In this document: in pieces, positions 17,340 through 25,688 of the stretch
Layout of the letters: each line of letters begins with the position of its first letter
Position numbering within the stretch: the first letter of the stretch is position 1
Assembly: GCA_029976805.1 (NCBI GenBank)
Contig: JAPOLY010000032.1
Coordinates: 1 to 33,015, forward strand
Source: a bacterium
Lineage (GTDB): Bacteria > Planctomycetota > UBA8108 > UBA1146
Direction of reading: 5' to 3'
Length of the DNA stretch: 33,015 nucleotides
The notes under the pieces: generated by a model
Seen by the model: the letters and a program-made list of their open reading frames with translations, nothing else
Told to the model about the DNA's origin: nothing
Database searches by the model: none
Translations under genes and position numbers: made by a program

Positions 17340-18899
17340 ATGTCCACCTTGAACGAATTCAAAATCGAACCCAAGGTCACAATCTTCAGACCAACTGCAG
17401 AAGAGTTGCGGGCGATGACGGCGGAAATGCCGAATGCCTTTCATACTTCCTTCGACAACTACAACGTTCACGCAAAGGTCGACTCGCGCTCGAAAAAGTC
17501 GACTTACGTGATCGACGATGATCCCACTCGCCACAGTGACCAGTGCGTCACCCGCGAGGAAGCGGATCGTCTGGCTGCCATGCAGGATGAGTTCATTCGT
17601 GGCGCAGAGATGATCTGTGTGGATGGATACATCGGCAACCACCCCCAATACCGTACCTCCGCCCGTCTGTGGATTGAAAAAGCCCACGCCAACATTGCAG
17701 GTATGCAGAACCTCCTTTACTACCCCCTGGACGGTGACGAGGGAGAAGACTGGAATCCGACCCTGACTGTGGTTTACACCCCCAGCGTCAAGGCAGATGG
17801 TTACCCGGATGATCGTGTTATCACCGTTGACCTCGAGGCTGGTGTGACCCGCGTCATGAACTCCGATTACTTCGGTGAGTCGAAAAAAGGTGGCCTGCGC
17901 ATGTGGAATGCCATGGTCTACAACCAGGGCGGCTTGCCCCTTCATGCCGGCTGCAAGGTGATCCCCGTGGAAGACACGGCAAAGTGCGCCCTGATCGTCG
18001 GACTCAGCGGCACAGGAAAGACCACCACGACTTTCACCCGCCAGAACGGTTCGGGACCGGTTCAGGATGACTTTGTGGCATGGATGCCGGATGGAGTGAT
18101 CCAGTCCACAGAGAATGGTTGTTTTGCAAAGACTTTCGCGCTCTCAGAAGAAGATGAGCCGACGATTCACGCTGCTGTTTGTCGTCATGAGTCTTACCTT
18201 GAGAACGTGGCGCAAAAAGACGATGGAAGTGTCGATTTCTTCGACGAGTCCTACACGCAAAATGGCCGTGCGGTAATCCGCATGCAGGATGTGGACGGTG
18301 CGATCGACGCACGGGAAGTTCCGAAGGCGGATTTCCTGCTCATCCTCAACTGTAACGAAAACATCATTCCTGGGGTTTGCAAACTCGACAACAAGCAGGC
18401 AGCAGCCTACTTCATGCTCGGTGAAACTCAGGGAACCAGTGCTGGCGGAAAAGATGAAGCAGGCAAGTTCCTGCGAGTCCCGGGAACGAATCCTTTCTTC
18501 CCGCTTCTCCATGCCCAGCAAGGAAATCGCTTCCTCGAGTTGCTCAAGAAGCAGCCGTTGGAAGTTTACCTGATGAACACCGGGCGAGTGGGTGGACCCT
18601 CCACCGACGATCGCTCGAAAAAGGTTCGTATTCCTCACTCCAGTGCCATCGTCAAAGGCATTGCTGAGAACACCATTACCTGGGAGACCGACCCTGATTT
18701 CGGATACCAGGTAGCCAGTGCAGTTCCGGGAATTCCTGCTGAGGACATTGGAATCCTTCAGCCCAGGGTTCTCTACGCTGAGCAAGGCAGGGGTGACGAA
18801 TACGGCGACCATGTCAGCAGGATCCAGAAGGAGCGTGTCGAATACATGAATTCCTTCCCTGGACTCGACGAGGAGATCATTTCCGCTCTCACCAGTTGA
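17340..18899 (+). CDS. pckA: Phosphoenolpyruvate carboxykinase (ATP-dependent type)
   Basis: It converts oxaloacetate and ATP to phosphoenolpyruvate, ADP and CO2, the entry step of gluconeogenesis. 519 residues fit the ATP-type family (about 520-540). ATG 17340 follows AGGAG (17331-17335). Landmarks: the substrate/metal region NSDYFGESKKGGLRMWNAMV (~184-203) and QGGLPLHAGCKV, the P-loop GLSGTGKTT (G221-T229), the kinase-2 motif VQDDFVAW, and an LNTGRVGG-like MNTGRVGG stretch near residue 400. The P-loop spacing matches ATP-using rather than GTP-using enzymes. HemX starts 29 bases downstream, so pckA may be the first gene of the heme block. Confidence 0.93.
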   Translation: MSTLNEFKIEPKVTIFRPTAEELRAMTAEMPNAFHTSFDNYNVHAKVDSRSKKSTYVIDDDPTRHSDQCVTREEADRLAAMQDEFIRGAEMICVDGYIGNHPQYRTSARLWIEKAHANIAGMQNLLYYPLDGDEGEDWNPTLTVVYTPSVKADGYPDDRVITVDLEAGVTRVMNSDYFGESKKGGLRMWNAMVYNQGGLPLHAGCKVIPVEDTAKCALIVGLSGTGKTTTTFTRQNGSGPVQDDFVAWMPDGVIQSTENGCFAKTFALSEEDEPTIHAAVCRHESYLENVAQKDDGSVDFFDESYTQNGRAVIRMQDVDGAIDAREVPKADFLLILNCNENIIPGVCKLDNKQAAAYFMLGETQGTSAGGKDEAGKFLRVPGTNPFFPLLHAQQGNRFLELLKKQPLEVYLMNTGRVGGPSTDDRSKKVRIPHSSAIVKGIAENTITWETDPDFGYQVASAVPGIPAEDIGILQPRVLYAEQGRGDEYGDHVSRIQKERVEYMNSFPGLDEEIISALTS

Positions 18900-18928
18900 A
18901 ATGGTGTCCCGTCCGATAGGAACGACGG

Positions 18929-19762
18929 TTGACTCCTGATTCATTCGGTGCCTTGACCAATATCATCGTGATTCTGCTGACCGTGTTTTACGGTTCGCTG
19001 ATCACGAGTGAGCTGTTGCATGCCAAAAAAGCTGTATCTACAGCGGATCAGACGAAACCTCGCCTTCTCTGGCTCAACCTCGTCTTGTTGCTTCATTTTT
19101 CTGTGGTGCTTGCCCGTGGATTTGAAGTGGGTTCCTGCCCGGTTGGGTCTCGCTGGGAAGCTCTCTCGTTATTGGCTTTTCTCATCGCGTTTTTGCAGTG
19201 GTTTCTGGTGGTGATCAGTAGAGATCGGTCGACGCTCCTTTACGGATTGTCTCTCGCATTTTTGCTGCAGTTGGGCTCGACTACTTTCAGTCTGACTTTT
19301 GAGGGCCAATCTGTACCGGTACTCGATTCCATCCGCTCACTGCATGCCTTCTCTGCTCTTTTCGGAGTTGCGGGTGTGGCCATCGCCGGGGTCCATGGAA
19401 TCCTTTGGGAACTGCTCAGGCGCTCGATAAAAAAAGGGCAGTTTGGCGTTCTGTTCAACCAGCTGTCGAGTCTCGAGTCACTTTCAAGATTGGTCAAACT
19501 CGCAACGGTCATTTCTGCGGTCACTTTGACGATCACTGTCGCGAGCGCATTCTTGCTTGTGGATGAATCCAATCGCGATCGTTCATTGGGATATGAAAGC
19601 CTGGCGACACTTCTGACCTGGTTGATCTTTTCCATACTGGCTATCTTTCCCAGAGCGACCCATAGCGTCACTGTTTGGCGGACATGGTTCTCCATCGCAG
19701 GCTTTGCGGTCGTCATCTTTGTGATCGTTTATGGATCCCTGAATGGATTCCACGCGGCATGA
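18929..19762 (+). CDS. HemX/CcsA-like integral membrane protein (cytochrome c assembly family)
   Basis: The 277-residue protein has about eight hydrophobic segments, including NIIVILLTVFYG, LLWLNLVLLLHFSVVLA, LSLLAFLIAFLQWFLVVI, LHAFSALFGVAGVAIAGVHGILWELL and LATLLTWLIFSILAIFP. The layout resembles the HemX/CcsA/ResC group, which handles heme or affects HemA level in other bacteria and is often encoded just before hemA. The only good start is TTG 18929, behind AGGAAC (18918-18923); no early in-frame ATG exists. Its stop overlaps the hemA start (ATGA, 19759-19762). The histidine in LHAF could contact heme, which is inference. Confidence 0.78.
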   Translation: MTPDSFGALTNIIVILLTVFYGSLITSELLHAKKAVSTADQTKPRLLWLNLVLLLHFSVVLARGFEVGSCPVGSRWEALSLLAFLIAFLQWFLVVISRDRSTLLYGLSLAFLLQLGSTTFSLTFEGQSVPVLDSIRSLHAFSALFGVAGVAIAGVHGILWELLRRSIKKGQFGVLFNQLSSLESLSRLVKLATVISAVTLTITVASAFLLVDESNRDRSLGYESLATLLTWLIFSILAIFPRATHSVTVWRTWFSIAGFAVVIFVIVYGSLNGFHAA

Positions 19763-21039
19763 AGGTTTACAGTCTCACAGTCTGCCACAAGGTTTTCCCG
19801 ATTGAGTTGCGGGAGAAAATCGCTTTCACCGATGAAGAAGCCACGACGTTTCTGAAAGATTTGAAAGCCAAACACTCCATCGAAGAAGCACTGCTTGTTT
19901 CAACCTGCAATCGAACCGAATTGTTCATCGGTACTGCGGATGTTCACAGGGGACTGACTTCTCTTGATGAGGTTTTGCAGATCTGGGAGAGGGAAAGAAA
20001 CTTCACGTTGCCACTTTGCCCTCCGCCCAACATCGTCGATCACCACCATTCGGTGGAGAGATTGCTGAGGGTGACCGCAGGTTTGGAAAGCCAGATTGTC
20101 GGCGAGTCAGAAATTCAGGGTCAGGTTCGTAATGCCATGAATCTTTCCGCAGACGCAGGAGTCAATGGACCTGTGATTCTGAAGTTGTGGGAGAAGGCGT
20201 TGCGTTGCGGAAAACGTGTACGCTCGGAAACCTCTCTGGGGGATGGTGCGCTCTCTGTGGCATACGGAGCACTGGAAGTCGCAAGAAAGATTTTCGGTGA
20301 GTTATCTAAATTGAATGTGACGATCATTGGTGCAGGAGAGGTCGCTGAGCTGGTATTGCAAAACCTTCAGGGGCAACAGACGAAAAGTCTCAAGATCCTC
20401 AATCGCAGCCGTGAACGGGCGGAGCATCTGGCCCGGGAATACGATGCCCAGTTGGGGGGGCTCGATGAGTTGCCACAGGTATTGGCATCTTCTGATTTGG
20501 TGGTGGTCTCCACCGGAGCGAGCGAACCGATCATTACGAATGAAATGGTTCGTCAGGCGCAATCGGAAAGAAAAGGGGGAGCTCTGCTCCTCGTTGATCT
20601 GGGGCTTCCACGGGATGTGGAACAGGAAGCCGGTTCACTGGCAGATGTCTTCCTCTTCAACCTCGATGATTTGGCTCGCCTCGTGGAAGGCAATCTGCAG
20701 AAGCGCAGAGAGGCGATTCCCGAAGCAGAGCAGATCGTTCAGCATGAGGCGCGGCAGTTTGCAAACTGGCTGGAATCCAGAAGATTGGATCCGGCAATCC
20801 GCTCATTGAGGAATGCTCTTGAGTCCGCAGGTCTCAAAGAACTGCAACAGATGAAGGAAGAGCTGAACCCTGAAGAGTTTGAGCGCATGGAAAAAGTGGT
20901 TCGCAAGGTGATCAATCGCCTCCTTCACAAATCCACTCAGGAACTGAAAGAGTCTTCTGGACAGTTGGAAAAAGGGTTTCTCTCCCAATTGGAGTCCTTC
21001 TTTCATATTGATCCGAAGAGTGAGGAAGAGACTCCATGA
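19759..21039 (+). CDS. hemA: Glutamyl-tRNA reductase
   Basis: It reduces glutamyl-tRNA(Glu) to glutamate-1-semialdehyde with NADPH, the committed step of the C5 pathway. The start at ATG 19759 forms an ATGA overlap with hemX; an upstream in-frame extension to 19675 lies inside hemX and is unlike the family. 426 residues. The catalytic cysteine is C50 in STCNRTELF. Residues ~95-120 contain the GLESQIVGESEIQGQVR signature, ~175-200 the NADPH-binding stretch VTIIGAGEVAELVLQNL, and the C-terminal ~120 residues the helical dimerisation domain. The second signature histidine-containing strand reads SLTVCHKVFPIELREKIAF. Its stop overlaps the hemC start. Confidence 0.97.
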   Translation: MKVYSLTVCHKVFPIELREKIAFTDEEATTFLKDLKAKHSIEEALLVSTCNRTELFIGTADVHRGLTSLDEVLQIWERERNFTLPLCPPPNIVDHHHSVERLLRVTAGLESQIVGESEIQGQVRNAMNLSADAGVNGPVILKLWEKALRCGKRVRSETSLGDGALSVAYGALEVARKIFGELSKLNVTIIGAGEVAELVLQNLQGQQTKSLKILNRSRERAEHLAREYDAQLGGLDELPQVLASSDLVVVSTGASEPIITNEMVRQAQSERKGGALLLVDLGLPRDVEQEAGSLADVFLFNLDDLARLVEGNLQKRREAIPEAEQIVQHEARQFANWLESRRLDPAIRSLRNALESAGLKELQQMKEELNPEEFERMEKVVRKVINRLLHKSTQELKESSGQLEKGFLSQLESFFHIDPKSEEETP

Positions 21040-21965
21040 AAATTCGATTGGGAACCCGTGCCAGTTTGCTCGCCAGAACCCAGTCAGGCTGGGTCGCTGA
21101 TCAACTGCGAGCTTTCGAGCCGGGACTGGAGATCGAGGAAGTTCTGATCGAAACGGGGGGTGACCAGGATCAGGAAACTCCCCTTCATGAAGCGGGAGCA
21201 CCGGGGGTGTTCACTGCGGAGGTAGAGAGAGCGTTGCTCGATGGTCGCGTGGATCTTGCGGTTCACTCACTCAAGGATCTGCCGATCCAGCAACCGGAAG
21301 GTCTGATTCTTGCGGCGATTCCGGAGAGGGAAGACCCCAGGGATGCGTGGATTTCAGCGGACCACGCCTCTCTTGTGGATTTACCAGAGGGCTCGGTGGT
21401 CGCGACGGGATCACTTCGCAGACGGAGCCAGATTCTGCATCGCCATCCACATTTGAAGGTGGAGGGGATCCGGGGAAATATCGACACCCGCCTAGCGAAG
21501 TATCGTGAACAAGGTGCTGCAGGGTTGATTCTGGCTGCCTCAGGAATGAACCGGGTTTCAAGGCAGGGCGATTATCGTGCCCTGATTTCTGTGACTGAGA
21601 TGACCCCTGCTCCGGGTCAGGGAGCCCTTGCAGTGGAAGTTCGTCAAGCGGATGAAGATCTGGTCCGCATCGTTTCAAAGTTGGATCACCGGGAAACCCG
21701 CGAGTGTGTGACTGCGGAGCGCGCTCTGTTGTCTGGCCTCGGAGGAGGCTGCCACTTGCCAGTGGGAGCGATCGCCGGAGTTTCCGGAGATCATCTGAGC
21801 CTGTGTGGAGTTCTTGGATCTCTCGACGGTGAGAAACTGGTGAGGTTGTCAGCGGAGGGGCCGAGGACCGATTCCATCGGGATCGGCACCGAACTGTCAG
21901 CGTTGATCCGAAAAACCGGAGGTGAGGAAATCCTCGCCGAACTGGACGCGGGATTGAATACGTGA
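21036..21965 (+). CDS. hemC: Porphobilinogen deaminase (hydroxymethylbilane synthase)
   Basis: It joins four porphobilinogen units into hydroxymethylbilane. 309 residues, the usual length. The start ATG 21036 overlaps the hemA stop as ATGA. Landmarks: IRLGTRASLLARTQSGWV at the N-terminus, DLAVHSLKDLP (substrate-binding aspartate), VATGSLRRRSQILHRHP, and the dipyrromethane-cofactor cysteine C239 in GLGGGCHLPVGAIAG. The APGQGALAVEVR stretch is also typical. It is the third gene of the coupled block. Confidence 0.97.
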   Translation: MKIRLGTRASLLARTQSGWVADQLRAFEPGLEIEEVLIETGGDQDQETPLHEAGAPGVFTAEVERALLDGRVDLAVHSLKDLPIQQPEGLILAAIPEREDPRDAWISADHASLVDLPEGSVVATGSLRRRSQILHRHPHLKVEGIRGNIDTRLAKYREQGAAGLILAASGMNRVSRQGDYRALISVTEMTPAPGQGALAVEVRQADEDLVRIVSKLDHRETRECVTAERALLSGLGGGCHLPVGAIAGVSGDHLSLCGVLGSLDGEKLVRLSAEGPRTDSIGIGTELSALIRKTGGEEILAELDAGLNT

Positions 21966-22753
21966 TGGCGTCTTCATCGCTTCAGGGAAGTTCGTGGATT
22001 CTCACCCGGCCGGCGGAGCGATCCGCACCCTGGGCAAACTTTCTGGAGAATCAGGGAGCGCAGGTCCATTGTGATCCGGTTCTCCACTTGAGCCCGGTCA
22101 TGGGAGAAATCGACTGGAAGTCGGTCGAATCCGCTTCCATGTGGGTCTTTTCCAGTGCGACCACCGTTCGGCACTTCTTTTCGCTACTGCCCGACTCCGT
22201 GTCCTCCTCCTTGAATACAGAAGAGAAGCCGCTGTTTGCTGCTGTTGGCGAAGCTACCGCTGAAGCGATCCGGGCCGCAGGCCAATCGGTCTCCTGTCAG
22301 GGGCCCGGGACAGGGGCAGATGATCTGGTTCGAGTCATTCTCTCGGGACCGAAGGTGGACTCAGCGGTCCACGTGACCAGCGATGCCGGCTTGCCGGTGA
22401 TTCAACAGGGCCTGACTGACGGAGGCCTCCCGTGTGAGCGGGTGGAGGTCAGTGAATCGACTCGGGTTCCCGATCTGGACATTTCCCGCTGGAAAAGCCT
22501 CCGCGAAAATTGGAGTGGGATTATCTACAGCAGTCCTGCCACCGTGGAGGGGGTTTTGGCCCAATCCGGGCCTTTGGCCGACTGGGTTCGGGCGATTCCC
22601 GGGATTGCGGTCGGGGCAAGAACGGCTGAGGCAATGGAGTCTGCCGGGATCCTGCAGCGACATGTCGCCACCTCGGCGGACCTCGAAGGGCTCTATGAGG
22701 CATGCGTTTCAGCGATTTCTGCTGGTAACATGGGGCCCAACCTGAAAGATTGA
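21965..22753 (+). CDS. hemD: Uroporphyrinogen-III synthase
   Basis: It closes and inverts ring D of hydroxymethylbilane to give uroporphyrinogen III. The start ATG 21965 shares its A with the hemC stop (TGATG); GTG 21962 is an alternative. 262 residues is normal. The family is poorly conserved, so the call rests on position between hemC and hemE plus typical segments: WILTRPAERSAPWANFLENQG, WVFSSATTVRHFFSLL, AAVGEATAEAIRAAG, GIIYSSPATVEGVLAQ and GIAVGARTAEAMESAG. Its stop overlaps the hemE start. Confidence 0.88.
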   Translation: MASSSLQGSSWILTRPAERSAPWANFLENQGAQVHCDPVLHLSPVMGEIDWKSVESASMWVFSSATTVRHFFSLLPDSVSSSLNTEEKPLFAAVGEATAEAIRAAGQSVSCQGPGTGADDLVRVILSGPKVDSAVHVTSDAGLPVIQQGLTDGGLPCERVEVSESTRVPDLDISRWKSLRENWSGIIYSSPATVEGVLAQSGPLADWVRAIPGIAVGARTAEAMESAGILQRHVATSADLEGLYEACVSAISAGNMGPNLKD

Positions 22754-23835
22754 TGGGGCAGACCTCCCGCCGGGGGTCTGGGGAAAGGGATAGACTCTTG
22801 GATCTCGAAAACTCACTTTTGATTCGCAAGCTTCGCCGACAGCCTACCGAGAGAACTCCGGTCTGGTTCATGCGTCAGGCAGGAAGATACCTGCCGGGAT
22901 ACCAGCGGATTCGCAAGGGCATGAATTTCCTCGATCTGTGCAAGGATCCTGATCTTGCCGCGGAAGTCACCGTCGAACCCCTGGAAGTTCTGAATGTGGA
23001 TGCCGTGATCATCTTCAGCGACATCCTCGTGCCCCTGGAGGCAATGGGACTGGGCGTGGAATTTGGTGATCGTGGACCCTGCATGTCGGATCCCCTGAGC
23101 AGCCGCGCAGACATCGATGCTCTGCGAGTCCCGGATCCGGTAGCAGAAACCGGATTTGTGATGGACGTGATCCGAACCGTTCACCGCCATGTCAATGGGC
23201 GGGTACCGGTCCTCGGCTTTGCGGGAGCTCCCTGGACTCTGACCTGTTATGCCCTTGAGGGGTCCCCCAGCAGAACTTTCGCCGCTGCTCAAAGGATGCT
23301 CTATGAATCTCCGGCGGATGTGCATGTCCTGATGGAAAAGATTGCCGATACGGTCACCGAATACCTCAAGGCTCAGATCGCCGCGGGTGCCAATGCCGTA
23401 CAGCTTTTCGATTCCTGGGGAGGAATGCTCTCCCACCAGGCCTTCGATGAGTTCTCCCTCCATTACTGCCGCAGAATCCTTGAAGGACTCGACGGTTGTG
23501 GCGTTCCGCGAATTCTCTTTATTCGTGGTGCGGGCAGCCATTTGGAAAAGATCGCCCGCATGGTCGATGAGGTCGGAGTCGAGGCGGTTGGACTGGATGA
23601 AATGATTCCGCCGGAGCAGGCGATTCGGGTCTTTGGAGATCGCTGTGCCCTGCAGGGCAATCTCCCTCCGCAGGCCCTGTTTGCTCCCCAAGAGGATCTG
23701 CTGCAGAGAGTCCGCAACCTGCAAGAGGCGTTCAAGGATCATCCGGGGCACGTCTTCAATCTGGGGCATGGCATCTTGCCTCCGACACCTGTCCCTAACG
23801 TGCAGGCGGTGGTTCGGGAGATCCGTGGGGAGTGA
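22753..23835 (+). CDS. hemE: Uroporphyrinogen decarboxylase
   Basis: It removes four acetate carboxyls from uroporphyrinogen III to give coproporphyrinogen III. The start ATG 22753 forms a TGATG overlap with hemD, giving 360 residues; the family usually begins near residue 16, so TTG 22798 behind GGGAAAGGGA is a possible alternative. Landmarks: WFMRQAGRYLPGYQ, IFSDILVPLEAMG with the catalytic aspartate, GFAGAPWTLTCYALEG, QLFDSWGG, and NLGHGILPPTPVPNVQ with the conserved histidine. A premise of coupling is the short overlap with both neighbours; hemY begins before this gene ends. Confidence 0.96.
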   Translation: MGQTSRRGSGERDRLLDLENSLLIRKLRRQPTERTPVWFMRQAGRYLPGYQRIRKGMNFLDLCKDPDLAAEVTVEPLEVLNVDAVIIFSDILVPLEAMGLGVEFGDRGPCMSDPLSSRADIDALRVPDPVAETGFVMDVIRTVHRHVNGRVPVLGFAGAPWTLTCYALEGSPSRTFAAAQRMLYESPADVHVLMEKIADTVTEYLKAQIAAGANAVQLFDSWGGMLSHQAFDEFSLHYCRRILEGLDGCGVPRILFIRGAGSHLEKIARMVDEVGVEAVGLDEMIPPEQAIRVFGDRCALQGNLPPQALFAPQEDLLQRVRNLQEAFKDHPGHVFNLGHGILPPTPVPNVQAVVREIRGE

Positions 23836-25192
23836 TCCCCGCCGACGGATTGCTGTTATTGGGGGGGGGATCGCAGGTCTCTCCGCTGCCTGGCGACTTC
23901 GGCAAGCCGGTGTTGAAGTGGTGCTCTTCGAGTCCTCTTCCAGACCAGGGGGCTGGATTCGCACCACTGAGCGGGAGGGTTTTTTGCTCGAATGGGGGCC
24001 CCATTCGGTGCTTCCCTCCAGTCCCAGGCTGATTCAACTCGCTGAAGAAGCGGGAATCTCCGATTCATGGACGAGCGCCGCTGGAGCAGCCCGACGCAGA
24101 TATGTCTATCGTGCCGGGAAAGCCCGGGCCCTTCCCGGTTCGCCTTTCGGGATTCCTTTTTCGACGGCTCTCAGTCCCTTCGGCTGGCTGAGGGTTCTCA
24201 CCGAACCTTTCCGTTCCAATGGGGGATCGGAAGAGGAATCGGTGAAGGACTTTTTCCAAAGGAGACTGGGGACGGAAGCTGCCCGGATTCTCGCCGATGC
24301 CATGGTGGCGGGGATCAGTGGTGGAGTGCCGGAGGATCTGGAGATGGCCTCTTTCGCTCCGGCAGTCGCAGAGATGGAACGCAAACATGGGAGCCTGTTC
24401 AAGGGTTTGATTTCGAGATCGAGGCCGAAAGGGGTTCCCTTCCGGGGCACCGGAACCCTGAAAACCGGAATGCAGTCCCTTCCCGAAGCGCTCGCCCGAG
24501 GGCTCGGGGAGGCCTATCAGGGAAGCAATACCGTCACCGAAATGTACCGGGAAAATCACCAATGGAATTTGTCGGTGGAAGGGGCGTACAGCGGGGATAC
24601 GGATGGGTTTGACGGCGTAGTTCTGGCGACCCCCTCAGCGGTCTCTGCAAAATTGGCCCGTCCGCATAATTTACGCCTCAGTGGCCTGCTGGAATCAATT
24701 TCATACGCTTCCATGGTGCTCGTACAAATCGCATACGATGCCTCAAAGTGCCGTTTCAAGCCGGACGGCTTCGGTTTCCTCGTCCCCCGTCAGCAATCCC
24801 TGCAGATTCTCGGAGCGATCTGGTCTTCCTCCGTTTTCCCCTGGAGGGCTCCCTCCGGAAGGGATTTGGCGACCGTCTTCATGGGTGGAACCCGGGATCC
24901 TCTTCTGGGTGAGAGGTCCGATGAAGAGATCCTCGAAAGAGCGATTCCTGACATGCAAAGGGCCCACGGAAGCGGGTTCGAGGCGGATTGGTGTGAGGTT
25001 GGACGGGCCCCCGTGGCGATTCCGCAAGCTCGCAGAGGCCATGGTCGAAAAGTGTACGCCCTCCGCAACGAGTGCTCCCTCCTGGATGGCCTCGAGCTCG
25101 CAGGAGGCTATCTCGATGGCATCTCGCTGGAGAACTGTGCTCGATCGGGTCAGTGGGCTGCAGAGAGATTGCTTCAGGAAACCAGTTCCTGA
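23825..25192 (+). CDS. hemY: Protoporphyrinogen/coproporphyrinogen oxidase, HemY type (FAD)
   Basis: This FAD enzyme oxidises a porphyrinogen using oxygen. The start is GTG 23825, eleven bases before the end of hemE, with GGGAG (23816-23820) as binding site; it gives 455 residues. The dinucleotide-binding motif VIGGGIAGLSAAWRLRQAG lies at residues 11-29, followed by SSSRPGGWIRT and LEWGPHSV as in the family. The C-terminus has LAGGYLDGISLENCARSGQWAAERL, matching the usual AGNYLDGV..ADCI.SG signature. Whether it acts on protoporphyrinogen (classical route) or coproporphyrinogen (CPD route) cannot be decided here because neither HemN nor ferrochelatase/CpfC is in view. Nine consecutive G (23861-23869) encode the three glycines of the FAD motif. 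Confidence 0.92.
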   Translation: MGSDPRRRIAVIGGGIAGLSAAWRLRQAGVEVVLFESSSRPGGWIRTTEREGFLLEWGPHSVLPSSPRLIQLAEEAGISDSWTSAAGAARRRYVYRAGKARALPGSPFGIPFSTALSPFGWLRVLTEPFRSNGGSEEESVKDFFQRRLGTEAARILADAMVAGISGGVPEDLEMASFAPAVAEMERKHGSLFKGLISRSRPKGVPFRGTGTLKTGMQSLPEALARGLGEAYQGSNTVTEMYRENHQWNLSVEGAYSGDTDGFDGVVLATPSAVSAKLARPHNLRLSGLLESISYASMVLVQIAYDASKCRFKPDGFGFLVPRQQSLQILGAIWSSSVFPWRAPSGRDLATVFMGGTRDPLLGERSDEEILERAIPDMQRAHGSGFEADWCEVGRAPVAIPQARRGHGRKVYALRNECSLLDGLELAGGYLDGISLENCARSGQWAAERLLQETSS

Positions 25193-25688
25193 GGATCACT
25201 GGGGACCTTCTTTCCCACATTCCGCCACAATAGAATTGAACAGAACCGCCGGTATCAAAGGGGTTTGAAATCTCTGGTTTGAGTAGGGTCAGTCTAGTCT
25301 CGTATGACAGGTGATGTTCCTCACGCAGTGAAAATCCGGGAACGATTTCCGAATCCTGCCCCCCCCAAATAGCGTGCCCAAAAAAACTTTCAATAATCAG
25401 CCTTCAATGGATAACCACCCTAGGCAGATTACCGCTCAGGGATAAATTAGAGCCTCTCTTCCAGAAACAATTCGGCCGGGAATCCCATCCCACAGGGCAT
25501 GCAAACCATCCCTGGCTGTGGCACCTGCAACAGCCCCCTGTCACCTCGGTGACTTTGCGTTTCCTGTTTCCTTGGACCTTCGGCCGTCCCAGACAAGTCA
25601 AACCCTGTTGTTTACCGGACCGGGAATTCCCTGGTCCTGAATACACCCTTTGCGACCTGCAGTGTGCAGGTTTATTGGAGGTCAACCC
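25193..25688 (+). other. Intergenic region before the giant composite protein
   Basis: 496 bases without a convincing gene. A possible promoter pair is TTGAGT (25279-25284) and TATGAC (25303-25308), four matches each and 18 bases apart. A run of eight C (25359-25366) and a run of seven A follow. Near the 3' end three hairpins lie in a row: GTCAC/GTGAC (25540-25553, CTCG loop), GGACCGGG/CCTGGTCC (25617-25637), and CCTGCA/TGCAGG (25656-25670). The last sits just before the ribosome binding site GGAGG. No clear terminator for the heme block was found. Confidence 0.55.

Noticed and set aside
22813..23967. A 384-codon minus-strand frame
   Set aside because: It is antisense to hemE and hemY, both of which have complete family signatures.
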